Shown here: positions 50,001-61,839 of the stretch, piece after piece
Position numbering within the stretch: position 1 is the first letter of the stretch
How the letters are laid out: every line of letters starts with the position of its first letter
Assembly (NCBI GenBank): GCA_951804985.1
Contig: OX638130.1
Coordinates: 126,865,593 to 126,929,592, forward strand
From: Dryomyza anilis
Taxonomy: Eukaryota > Arthropoda > Insecta > Diptera > Dryomyzidae
Direction of reading: 5' to 3'
Length of the DNA: 64,000 nucleotides
Translations under genes and position numbers: made by a program
Notes under the pieces: model-generated
What the model was told of the DNA's origin: nothing
Seen by the model: the letters and a program-made list of their open reading frames with translations, nothing else
Database searches by the model: none

Positions 50001-50150
50001 CAATTTTTTATATTTTTTCCAAATTGTTGATGTCTTTGGAATTTCAAATAGAATTTCAGAATTTCAATTGAAGTATTTTGAAGTACATTTGTAAATGGTG
50101 TAGATGTGTTAGATTTGAGATTAAATATTAAAAAAAAAATTCTCGCTTAC

Positions 50151-51067
50151 CTCGCTGCAACCGGTGTCAGTATCCAGAGGTAGCCGCCCGCATTGCGTTC
50201 TGCATTCGCGCAGACATCACGCGCACTGCGCGTTGTTTTGTCCGACGTCTTGCCGTTGGCACCGCCACTTTTGCCGCCGCCCGAGCGAGCTCTCCGGTGA
50301 CCACTCTTCAACGTGACACGCACGCGACCAGGCATGGCGAAGGCATCAAGATCCGTGAAAGAATTGTTGCAACTGAAAGTTTCGTTTAAATTGCTGGCGA
50401 TGGAGACCGAGCGATGTTGCTTTTGCTGTTGCTGTTGCTGCTGTGAATGTTGTTGCTGTTGTTGCTGCACATGTTGTTGACTCTTGAGACCCGTAGCGGG
50501 AATGCTGCCGGAGATGGTGTTGATGACGCCGTTGCTGTGGTTGCTGTTGTGCGGTTTGTTGTAATAATGTTTGTTGTTGTTGTGATTGTTGTATTGCTGT
50601 GGCTGCAGTTGTTGTTGCAGCTGTTGTGGTTGTTGCTGTTGATGTATTTGCTGTTGTCGCAACTCACCGGAAGCAGTAGCCGCAGCAGCAGCAACATTAT
50701 TATTGCAGTGGTTGCTGTTGTTGTGCATGTTGTTGTTGTTGTTGCTGTTGTTGTGGCGATAATTAAATTCGATGCCTGCTTGTGTCAGTTGTTGTTGTTG
50801 CTGCTGTTGCTGACCATGTGACCCACCGGCAATGGTTGTAATCACCGTTGCGGACGCAGCGCTATTTCCTAATGACTGTCTCAGCTGCTGCTGTTGTTGT
50901 TGTTGTTGTTGTTGCAGTCCCATGTTACTGCTGCTGCACTGGCCACTAATGATGCCGCTGACACCACCACCGCTGTTGCAGGTGGGCGGCACATAGGTGG
51001 CTTCGTTATTTACGTTGTGCGACGAAGCGGCGCGAAACACATTCGGATGCGAAGGATAATCGCGCAT
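50151..51067 (-). CDS. stg1: Stargazin-like protein, first coding exon (N-terminal tail and start of TM1)
   Basis: Encodes residues 1-305 plus two bases of codon 306 of a stargazin-like (CACNG/TARP, claudin superfamily) membrane protein; relatives are auxiliary subunits of glutamate receptors or voltage-gated calcium channels at the plasma membrane. Seen: Met start MRDYPSHPNVFRAASS, Gln runs at about 52-61, 86-93, 201-206 and 209-215, an Asn/His-rich stretch at 104-124 and a basic Ser/Gly region at 248-283. It then runs into GGYLWILTPVAA, the beginning of TM1. The start is the first ATG after an in-frame TGA, with A at -3. The exon ends at a GTAAGC donor (50150). The last two bases (AG) plus the first base (C) of the next exon form a Ser codon, so the phase fits. 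The Gln tracts are probably length-variable. The family call comes mostly from the next two exons; the stg1 symbol is my recognition of the fly orthologue and is untested. Confidence 0.88.
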
Positions 51068-53197
51068 AATGTTGGTGTAGTTGTTGTTCTGATTATTTTT
51101 GTTGTTGTTGTTGTCGCACGTTCACTCCTTTCAACTGCTAAACCGCTCAAAACTACCGAGCGCACCTCCCTAAATTACAACGCATAAAAGTATGCAATGG
51201 GAAATTTTTAATTTAATTTATTGCCGCATAAATTATGGCGGTGCAGAGCGTCGGTGCAAAGAGCAGTCGGACGACAACGAGAGGTAACTGATTGCGTTGC
51301 CACTACCAGGGGCGAACTGACCATACGAGCCAAGCACTCGGGCTCACCGCGATCAATAAATATAGAATTGCTCAAATAATAAAAATTCACTCAAGAAGCA
51401 AAATACTGTATTAAATTGGAATACAAAATGTATTTAAAATAAATACATAAATATGTAGTTGTTTTAAGCCCCAAAGCAAATGTGTTGGTTTTTACTACAT
51501 TTATGTAGTGGTTTTCATGTGAGTAACAATTATATAAATTTACTGCATTTTCTTATATAATTTTACTACATTTTTGTTAGCAATAACTACATTTTGTATT
51601 TATTTTGATATCCACAACTATATAGAAAGATTTCAACATATGCATTTGTTTGACTGCATTCTGAATTTGAAATGTAAATATTACTACATATTCAAAAATT
51701 ACTACATATTTTACTGCATTTTGTATTTATGTTCTGATTTACATTAGAACTTTTTTTACTTGTTAAATTTTTAATATCTGATTTTGTAAATTTGCCGATT
51801 TTAATTTGTGAAGTAAAAAAATGTTGTCTTTATTTAATATTGTATTTATAACTTTTTGACCAAGAGTTTTAATTGGTTCTCTTACATAAGGTTTTAAAGA
51901 GGACACTTCGCGTCACATAAAAGTTCATGAAAATATTTTTTAAAATTTTGGCCACTAAGTAATAACGTATTATATTACCAAAATTTTCAATTTTTTTAAC
52001 AAATTTGAATTTCTTTTGCTTATATCTCGCAAACAAATTTATTCACGCATTAAATCAAATTTTTATATTGTAGCGCGATATTTTCTGCGTCTAACATCGC
52101 AAAGATAATTTCATTATTTTCTTTTGTTGTCATTTTAAAAATAAAAGAAGATCAAAATAATGGTAAATTGAAAAATGCTATATCTCAAAAACTTGCGCCA
52201 ATTTGCATCAGCGCCATAAATGCATCCAATATTTGCTGCAACTAATTGTGTAAACAAATTCAATTTAATCTTCTTAATGTTAAGTGAAGAACTGTTAGAA
52301 GTAACCAAAATAAAATATTAAAAAAAAAAAAAAAATAATTTTAAATACCTTTGGATTTTATATCTATGGATTTCATAGACAATATTTATTTGGCAGACTC
52401 AAGGCACTTTTGAAACATTTTATGATTTTTTTTTTAAAAGACGAAGGCAGAATTTGTATCAAATACCAATTTTCTCCACGAATACAATAACTGCCGGGAT
52501 AACTTCCCGAGTTACAATTTCTGAAATTTTTACGTAATATTTTCCTAAAGTTTATTTGGCAGACTCAAGAATACAGATATATTTTACGAATTATATTAAG
52601 CAGCCAAAAACTTAAAGCTGTCTGTTTTCTGCTCATACCCAAAATATGCCAGGAATTCATAATTTTTGATAATCTGCCATCGCATCCCACAAACTTCCAT
52701 TTGCCGAAAATATTGCAGAATAATGCCGAAAATTTTGTTCGGAAGATTTTTCAAATTTTATGTAATTTTAAAGGCATATTTTGAAAATAGGCCGAAAACA
52801 GAGAGCTTTTTAATACAAACACCGCCTCTGTCTGTTTGAAATTTGTCGAGCAAATATTTCTAAACTGCTTTGTTCATGCCAAACATTTGGTCTGAGGTAA
52901 CGAGACAATATTGGTACATAAAAAATAATACCTAAATAATTGAAAGTTTATATCGACGCCCCTTATGGAAACTCTAATATATTTTTCCCTTACGAAAATA
53001 AATACTATATTCATTTTTATTTTTCAGAATAAAATCATGTTTTTGTTTTTGTCGAGAAAAACAAAATGTTTTATGGTTTCACAACGACTTTTATTATGTT
53101 TTTTATATTTCATATATTAACCCAACGCAATATTATTTTAAAAAATGTACACAGAATACAAAAAATCTTCAATGTAATGAATTTATTAATAAATTTT
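51068..53197. other. Upstream region of the stargazin-like gene
   Basis: 51.07-51.4 kb is mixed DNA and may hold an acceptor or leader for the first coding exon; an in-frame TGA at about 51120 limits the reading frame. ACTACATTT words cluster at 51.4-51.75 kb. The rest is AT-rich with no gene. Confidence 0.5.
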
Positions 53198-53549
53198 AAG
53201 ATATTGTCTTAACGTGCTCAAGGTCCAGTCGGTACAAATTGGGTAGCAAATTGCTGCACGCAACAACAACTTTGGCAAAATCTTGAGTTGATGCATTTTT
53301 GCATTTTTGCTTTTGGTTCTTTCTTCAATGAACATAATTCTTATTGTGTTTATTGGAGAAAGAAAACTTAAGTGACTTGAAATGTAGAATCTGCAGAGAA
53401 AGATAGCTGATGAAGGGGCTTGGCTGCCTCTGAAACAGCTGTACGATCTGCCACTCAATGCATTTTGCCAATTGTTTGTTGTTTTATTTGTTGGTACAAA
53501 ACACCCGATTTGTACTGACTGGACCTTGAGCACGTTAAGACAATATCTT
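53198..53549. mobile_element. TIR element (MITE), 352 bp
   Basis: The ends are inverted repeats of about 45 bp, with the outer part AAGATATTGTCTTAACGTGC identical on both sides and the inner part GGTCCAGTC..TACAAAT..GGGT. No coding capacity. A second partial copy is at about 40731-40812. The superfamily is not recognised. Confidence 0.8.
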
Positions 53550-55538
53550 TAAATAATCAAAAGAGGTCGTAAAACAAAAACAATTAATTTATTCATAAAT
53601 ATTATATATTTTTTCACCAACTACCAGATTCATTACATTGATAACACCGTTTATTAAATGACATATTGATGAATACATTACATTCTCACATTCATACATT
53701 CTCAATACATTCATTATATATATGAAATTATTCGTACTATCGAACATCATAGTGAAGAACGAAATATTCAATACAATGAATTTGAATCGTCATATTGATG
53801 AATATGCTCATAATATTTATGAATAAAATATTTTTTTACGAATTTTTCAAAAAAAAATAATTTTTTTTTAGAAAATAATTAGAAAAAAAAGTGTTCTAAT
53901 ATTTTTTTTTTAAATAACCGAAAAAATTATCGGAAAAAAAAATTTCGAAAAAAAAAAATTTCGAAAAAAAAAAATTTATTTCGAACAAAAAAAAATCCAA
54001 AAATACAAAATTTTGTAAAAAAAAAATTTTGTTGAAAAAAAAATTTTTCAAACTAATTTTTTTTTTAAATATATCATTTTATTATTAAAAAGTTGTAATT
54101 ATAAAAAATAAATATATTATAAATCATTTTATTAATTTATGCATGTCGAGCAAGCATTATATAAGAAATAACATACAAGAACTACTTGTGAACTGAGAAG
54201 TACGGCAAAAAAAAAAATGAAAAGTAAACATTTTGACTGAAATTCGGTATGATGAACAGCATTCTTCAATCTGATGTGCATATATATTGTATTTTATGTA
54301 TTTGTTCATTAATATGATGAAACATATACTGCACATACAGTTCATCCTATTGAAGAACACTTTTTCGACAGTTACCAAGTGTTCATCATATTTATGATCG
54401 CATTCATAACATTGAGGTCGATAGTCATTAATATTATGAATAGTTCTTCAATACAATGAATCATGGTTTGAAGAACGCAATTCATCAATATGATGTACAT
54501 TTTTTTCTGTATATTTCAATAAAAGCTCCAATATTCGTCAGAACCTTTGAAACATAATCATGTTCCAGATAAAACTGTTTTGTTGTGATAGTTTTCTCTG
54601 AAATCTTAAAAACATTATTATATTCGTCATTTAAATAAAAATGATAAAATGATGAATAAAAATTCGTTTAAAACAATTTTACCAGAGGGCTGATTCTCAG
54701 TATATTTTGGAAACGGGAAGAAATATGCTTGCCTAATATTCAAAAAAAATTGTCTCTGCAGTAATCGAAATTCTTCTATAGGTAAAGTGACTGTAGTGAA
54801 TCGATTTAATTTTTCGGCCGATTAAAAACGGAAAAACTCGGTAAAGATTTACATTCCAGTCCGCCACTGGCCACAACTATGGCCGTTGAACGATTTGGCG
54901 GCACCCATTAGAACGCCGTTGCCTCTCTGCGTTCCTGTTCATGTGTGTTACTTATAACACAGTGTGCCTACTGTGCCGTGCCGCACAAAAATATCAAAGT
55001 AATTGCATTAAATTTTATTCAAATTGATAATTAATTTAAATCATTCTTACTGAAGCTGCAGACAGAATTTTTAAAAGTTGAAAGGGTTGTTGGACGTTGT
55101 CTTTCTAACTAAATTAATTGAATTATAGAATAATTATTAGAAAATTATGCAAAGTAGGCAATATAACAATTTTGAATGCTCCAAAATATAAATTTTCTGT
55201 TCTTTATACAAATTTAAATGAAATTTTCGATTGTTAAAAATTATATTATAAAGTTTTGTTTCTGCGAATCGAAAAAAAAAAATCTAAAAACTGCAGTGTA
55301 ATTCCAAGTCAGAAATATAAATGTTGACCTGATAACACTATTTAACATGATTTTCCGATTGGAAATCAGATACATCAATTCTATGTATTTAAAATGATGT
55401 TGATTCGGTGCGGATTGTGACTGCGTATTCAGTTTTTTTCCTATTACTCAACTTGTTTTTAGTAAATTACAATTGTAATTTTAAGTCGTAGAATTAAAAA
55501 ATATATAGTGCCGTTGAAAAATAGTTTTACCAAAAATC
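53550..55538. other. AT-rich DNA with ATGATGAA-type words and a small island
   Basis: Words like TTCATCAATATGATG and GAAGAACAC recur in both orientations at 53.6-53.8 and 54.2-54.5 kb around an A/T homopolymer zone, perhaps an old fold-back element. A GC-rich island lies at 54840-54980. No gene. Confidence 0.45.
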
Positions 55539-55542
55539 TTAA

Positions 55543-56544
55543 CCCTTAAATGCGTGAGGTCAGCCCCTAGTATGGAGATCAAGCTACCGTAATGTAAAAC
55601 CGAATTGGGCATTAATTTTTCTGCAAAGTGGATGATTTTCCGGGAAAAGCGAAAAAAAAGTACGATTTTTGATGTGTACCATATATGGTACACGATGCAT
55701 TCTGTACATCAAAAACATACTACTTTTAGGGAATTATTCAAAAATGAATGAAAAATGAATGAAGTTTTTATGAAAATAACAAAAATTGCAGTTGTTAATC
55801 TAAATATAACAATTGTTATTTGTTCTTAGTATGATAATCGACAAAAGAATTGCGTTCTTCGTTCAAGCAATGATACACATTTTGAATTTGAATATGGAAC
55901 GTTTATTTTTGTGTGTTCATCATATGTTATACTTTTGCAACGAGCCCGTCCGTCAATAACTGGCAGGATACCCATACTATCATATCGAAAAGCATTAGCT
56001 GGTCCTTATACTCGCATGATTTTACGCGTCATGGGCCAACTTTTATTCTGATCGATGATAGCATTTTCGGTGGTAGCATTTTCAGCAAAATCATCCACAG
56101 GTGACACACAAAAATAGTCCAATGAACTGATATTGACATTCCAGATGACGTCGCAAATGCATGGTGTACCACATATGGTACATAGAAAAATGGGCAAAAT
56201 AACTATTCTAAGATATCAAATTTGATCAATATTCACTACATTTAGGTAAAACATAGCCCAATGTACTCAGCCATACTTATTTCCACATGAATAATAAATA
56301 TTATCTTGTTTTGTTTCACTATTGAAAAACACTTTTTTGAAATTATGTCCAAAAGTGCATATTACAAATTTGGCAGCTTACTGACAATTTACCAAAATCA
56401 TTAGAGACCTGAAAGGATATATGTATGAACGGCAATATTGTTTACTTCAATTTAAAGCGTACAATGTCTCGATTTAGATTAATTGGCTCGATTATTGTTA
56501 GAAAAAAGTCATGTACCATATATGGTACAGTATGCATTTAAGGG
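55543..56544. mobile_element. piggyBac-like non-autonomous element
   Basis: TTAA flanks both ends (55539-55542 and 56545-56548) and the ends are inverted: CCCTTAAATGC at left, GCATTTAAGGG at right. A TTAA target and CCC/GGG ends are the signature of the piggyBac superfamily. Inside, the palindrome GTACCATATATGGTAC occurs near both ends (about 55677 and 56515) with a variant near 56166. Only short ORFs (63 codons) remain, with no recognisable transposase, so it is a deletion derivative or MITE of about 1 kb. Confidence 0.75.
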
Positions 56545-56548
56545 TTAA

Positions 56549-58750
56549 ACGCAATTTTTCTGTTAATTTTAAATATTAACTAATAATAATATTCAAGCAT
56601 TTAAAACATTAATAAATTTTAACATTTTTTAAGTAAATTTTGTGATACTAAATTTTAAAAGTTGAAAATGTAAACTTAACATGAATATCTGTTTAATTTA
56701 TAGAATTGTTGGTGTTTTCCATAGTTAAAAATATTATGTAAAATTAACATGAGTTTGTTTAACAAATGAATTGTCAAAATTCTCTGAGTGTATAATAAAA
56801 AATTTTTGAATATTATTTTTAAAAAAAGTAAAATAGTAAATTATCTTTTTTTCCAAGTAAAATGGACTATTTTTATGTAACAAATAATAAAATAAATATG
56901 AAAGCTAACCGAAACAAAATTTCGGGCATTTGTTAAGAATATTTCCAGAATATTTCTGGCAAACACACAGATAAATGGAAGCTTGTGGGAAACGTATGTC
57001 AGATTACACTAGACAACAAATGGAGCCTTTTTTTAATTATCCACGATCTTAGCATGATTTTCCGATATATTTGAAGATTTTAATCAGTCATAACTTCGAT
57101 CAGATTATTTCAAATTTCATGTAGTTGATTTCAAATTTCAAATTTCAAAAAAATTGGATCGATAACTCAAAACTGTAAAAAGTTTAAGTCCAAAATATGT
57201 AGAAAAACACGAAAATTTGCAATATTGTGTATTACGTAATAACTAAAAATTTGAGGCAATCTGAAAATACTGAGTATGAGGTAGTGAATAAAATCTTGAC
57301 GTCCCTCGGAAAATCAAAATTAGACCGCGGATAAGTTGTACTGTGCTGTGGAATATTAAAGGCAGATTCCTTTATATTTTGGATACGGGCAGAAAACAGT
57401 CAACTTGTGATACAAACTCCTCCTTTGTATATTTAAAATATGTCGAAAATAGTAGAAAATAAAATAATCGACAATGTGTAGTTAAACTTTTAGATCTAAG
57501 AAAATGATAGATGAAATGATTGAAAATTAAAATTTTACAAAAAAACAAAAAAAATGACTTTGCATATTATTCAATAGAACCATCAATAGAAATTTTAATT
57601 GTTTCTAATTTACAAAAGAAAACAATAAAATTAAATGTTCGACTATTAAATTTTACCATAAATCTTCTCTGAAGCGTTGAGCCAAGTCGTATGCAAATGA
57701 ATACCTACCTTCTATGAACAAAACACAGCTTAAGGCAATTATCAAAATTGCAAAAGGCTTTAAATTTCCGACACCCATTCGAGAGGGTTCAAGGGAAAAA
57801 ATGTGTTGGCTAAAATGCAGCACTAAGGAGCCAACTATGCAGGCGATAACTTCAAGCTTTCAACTGCAATCGCAGTCACCTGCCTGCCTGTCCTACAAAC
57901 AACTCGTACCATTTAAAGCCACATTTGTCAGCGGTCTGCACCCGCAAAGCCACCCGCAGCAAACGCCTTTAAACCACAGATTAGAAACGTAGGGGGGTTC
58001 TTACTAAATGCCGGCATTAAAGCAGGTGCTGCTCATTAGAGCGTCGAATGACCGACATTCGGGTTGCACAATGTAAACTGTAAAGTAACAACATGAAATG
58101 AAAGCCGCGTTATGCTTTTTTTGTATATGACCGATGCGGCAACGACTTTGATGACGACGGTGATGAAGACGATGATGACGAATACGAAAAATCGCAAGAA
58201 CTGAAAAACTTGCGTACGTAATACAATAAACACATCGAACTATATCACACTATTTAAATCGAATCGTTAAAAGATTCAGATTTTGATTTTCTCATACGTT
58301 GCCTTTAAAGAATCGTTTTTGATTTTACAAAGTATGAAAAAAAAGATTTTTATTTAACTTATAACACAACTCAGCGAAACGAGAACAAAACCTGCTTTCG
58401 GGACACACATGCGCCATTTGCATATGATTCGCAGGTGCTTATTTTAACTGCATACACAGTTTATTTTTATATTTTTGGAAAATTGAAAATTAAGGCACTC
58501 TTGTAAGAATAAAAAGTGCTATAATTATTTTTAACTTTAAAAATTAATTTTAATATTTATATTAATGTCAATCTATTAATACTTTTTTAAAATATATAAA
58601 ATATTCATAATATTTAGTTTTTTATTTTATTTTTGAATTTTTTTTTTGGGTCTAATGAATGCAGTTAAATCAACACCCGTGAATTATTAGAAATTATGAT
58701 TGTAGTTTACACATACATAGGTAAAATCAGTAATATTTAACTTTCTAATT
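56549..58750. other. AT-rich DNA with island at 57670-58250
   Basis: The island has a 92-codon frame without family resemblance and a GATGACGACGG-type repeat. No gene can be supported. Confidence 0.45.
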
Positions 58751-58754
58751 CAGC

Positions 58755-59905
58755 TTTCAATTTTGAGTGAAAAATTTAATTTTGAGTAAAATTTCAATTT
58801 TGAGTGAAAATTTCAATTTTGAGTGAAAATTTCAATTTTGAGTGAAAATTTCAATTTTGACTGAAAATTTCATTTTGACTGAAAATTTCAATTTTGACTG
58901 AAAATTTCAATTTTGAGTGAAAATTTCAATTTTGAGTGAAATTTTGAATTTTGAGTGAAAATTTCAATTTTGTGTGAAAATTTCAATTTTGAGTGAAAAT
59001 TTCAATTTTAAGTGAAAATTTCAATTTTAAAAGAAAATTTCAATTTGGAGTGGAAATTTCAAAATTGAGTGAAAATTTGAATTATGTGTAAAAATTTAAA
59101 TTTTGAGTGAAAATTTCAATTTATAGTGAAAATTTCAATTTATAGTGAAAATTTCAATTTTGACTGAAAATTTCAATTTTGAGTAAATTTTGAATTTTGA
59201 GTGAAAATTTCAATTTTGTGTGAAAATTTCAATTTTGAGTGAAAATTTAAATTTTAAGTGAAAATTTCAATTTATAGTGAAAATTTCAATTTTGACTGAA
59301 ATTTTCTATTTTGAGTTAAAATTTGAATTTTGAGTAAAAATTTAAATTTTGAGGAAAATTTCAATTTTGAGTGAAAATTAAAATTTTGAATGAAACTTTC
59401 AATTTGGAGTGGAAATTTCAAAATTGAGTGAAAATTTGAATTATGTGTAAAAATTTTAAATTTCTATTTTGAGTGAAAATTTCAATTTTGAGTGAATATT
59501 TCAATTTTTAGTGAAAATTTCAATTTTGAGTGAATATTTCAATTTTGACTGAAATTTTCAATTTTGAGTTAAAATTGCAATTTTGAGTGAAATTTTCTAT
59601 TTTGAGTTAAAATTTTAATTTTGAGTAAAAATTTAAATGAACATTTCAATTTTGAGTGAAAATTTCAATTTTGAGTGAAAATTTCAATTTTGAGTGAAAA
59701 TTTCAATTTTGAAAGAAAATTTCAATTTTGAAAGAAAATTTAAATTTTGAGTGAAAATTTCAATTTAGAATGAAAATTTCAATTTAGAATGAAAATTTCA
59801 ATTTTGAGTGAAAGTCTCAATTTTGAGTGAAAATTTCAATTTTGAGTGAAAATTTGAATATTTTTGTAAAATAAAAAATTAAAATTTTCATTTTGAGTAA
59901 AATTT
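58755..59905. repeat. 19-bp satellite array, GAGTGAAAA variant
   Basis: Units TTTCAATTTTGAGTGAAAA, about 60 copies with variants (GACTGAAAA, TAGTGAAAA). The same length and core as the other 19-bp arrays point to common descent. Confidence 0.93.
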
Positions 59906-61839
59906 TAATGTGTCAATATTTTACTCAGACTTGTTAAAATCGACAGATTTGAGATCGGCGATACCGAAGTTTTTAATAACATTCGTAAAATGTTAGGCCA
60001 ATTTTTTAATATATTTTTTAATATTTATTGTATTTTAAAACATTCTTATCTTATTCTATATTTTTAATCACTAGAGACTACAGACTTTGTAAACTTTGAA
60101 CAAACCGTTTTAACATCAGAATTTAAGCGATTTTGTTAATTATTTTAAATAATAATTGTTTTTGCTTTTTTGTAAACCCATTTGGAAACAAATATTATAT
60201 TATTATTATTGGTTTGATATATTTTATTCTTTTGAACTCGAACTTTAAATCTTTTAATTTTTTTTTCTGGGTACAATCAGGGATTTTTTTTTCTTCTAAC
60301 TTATTTTATTATTATTTTAAATTATAAAATATTGAATATTTTTACTATATATTTTTTTAAATCATTTTTAAAACCAATTTAAACAAATTGCCTTTTATTT
60401 CTAAGGATAGAAATCACTGCATACGCGTTATTTTTATTTTTCTTCTTTTTTTAATATTTTAATTACTATTTTTTATCATTACTCATTGAAAAGTCTACTT
60501 TTACATAAACCATTTGAAACAGATTTAGTTTTATTTCATTTAATTTAACTCCTTTTTATTTATTTTATTAATATTTAAAATCACAACTCTTTGAAGATTT
60601 TATTATATTTCAAATGCCGTTTTAAACCGCAGTTTTGAACCGATTTTATTTCTAGGACACAACCTACGGTTTGTTTTGAATTTTCCTCTTTCTTTTCTAC
60701 TTCTTTTTGTTCACTCACATTCACTTTGCACTTCACTTAAAATCCTAAGGTTGTCCTTTGTTTTTTGTTTGACTGCCACGTCGCCACTTCGCACAACCGC
60801 TCGAGTCAAGTGCTGGCGCTTAACTGTTGCCAACAAGGTTTCATCGGCGCCAAGGAACTCGTTGCAGTCAGTTGCAACTAACTGCTTCGGCATCGAACAC
60901 GAACACGAAATGTGTTTGCAACGAACTCAGACACAGCAGCGACGCCACGAAACACGTGCCGCACACACAGAGCCTGCAGTGTAAGAGATCCTTTTGTTGT
61001 TGTCTGGTATTCTCGTTGTTGTTGCCTTCAACTAGATGTTGTTGTTGTTGTTGTATTAGTCCTGTTGTTGGTATTGTTATTGTGTTTAACACGCGCGCTT
61101 GGATTCTGTCTGCTGCCGCACTACGCTACTCGGCAAATGTTGTATGCAAAATGGCGGCACTTCCGTTGTAATTGTCAGTTGCGCCAGAATGAGCGCCGCC
61201 GCATTGTTGTCATTGTCTGTGTTGCTCCAAGCTCGATGTGTGTCATGTTTTGTATGTCCATTTGTCCGTCTGTCTGTCCCTTTGTCTGTCTGCATGCACC
61301 ATTGTATTGTTGTAGTTGTTGCTGTTGTTTGGAGTTCGAAGTAGACGCGCGCGCATTTTCCATTTTGCGCCAAACAATGCCGCACGTTGGCTGGGCTGTT
61401 GTCCTGTGATCCTGTGCGTGTGATGTTGAAAGGATGCTCGACTTAACAACGGCAAAAGTTGTCTGTCCTTAATGTGTGCGTGTGAGGTATGTTTCGATGT
61501 GTTAATTAAATAAAACAAATACAATTTATTATTTAAACAAATGGATGAATGGAAAAAGGATCAAATTTAAGTGATGAGCTTTTCAGACGAACAACATTTT
61601 GCAATATATTTGTTGATGCTAAAAATGGATATATAAGTATTATGTAGGTAAGTACTAAGATTTAATTAGAGTTAAACTTTCAGAATCAATTAAAGTTCAT
61701 AAAATGTAATTTTAGTTAAGTTTTAAATTTTATCAAAAATATTGAATATTTAATTTAAAATTTATATTATCATGGATTGCAATCATATTTCGCGATTTGT
61801 GTTTGTGAGTGAAATGTAATTTGAAAGGTATTTTAAGTA
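59906..61839. other. Spacer with large island at 60660-61440
   Basis: The island contains the possible leader described at 60719-60890, GTTGTTGTTGTT runs and GTCTGTCTGTC tracts near 61265. ORFs up to 165 codons overlap on both strands and look compositional. Confidence 0.45.
60719..60890 (-). promoter_or_regulatory. Possible untranslated first exon / promoter of the stargazin-like gene
   Basis: GC-richer segment about 9.7 kb upstream of the coding start on the same strand. The minus strand reads like a fly 5' leader: initiator-like CAGTTAGTTGC, a GACGTGG that could act as a downstream element, A-rich leader sequence, then a good donor AAT|GTGAGT (GT at 60718-60717). No long ORF with family resemblance. 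The bounds are a guess; RNA evidence would decide. Confidence 0.25.

Larger units (their letters stand above)
43336..50150 (-). other. Intron of the stargazin-like gene (6,815 bp)
   Basis: Bounded by a GTAAGC donor at 50150 and a TTACAG acceptor at 43336. It holds the about 200-bp tandem repeat (48.1-50.0 kb), degenerate AT-rich repeats (44.6-45.6 kb), a 10-bp satellite block (43.99-44.49 kb) and a single-copy CA-rich island (45.6-47.7 kb). The fitting phase of the two exons is the main support. Confidence 0.85.

Noticed and set aside
48261..50047. Series of 60-128-codon Phe/Asn-rich minus-strand ORFs
   Set aside because: They recur with the 200-bp tandem repeat and reflect its TTCGAAAA/AACAAC composition.
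55913..56197. 63-codon ORFs inside the piggyBac-like element as transposase
   Set aside because: Too short, on opposite strands of the same bases, without recognisable transposase motifs.
60912..61409. 165-codon ORF in the 61-kb island
   Set aside because: Cys/Val-rich, overlapped by open frames on the other strand, made of GTT/TGT runs; no family resemblance.
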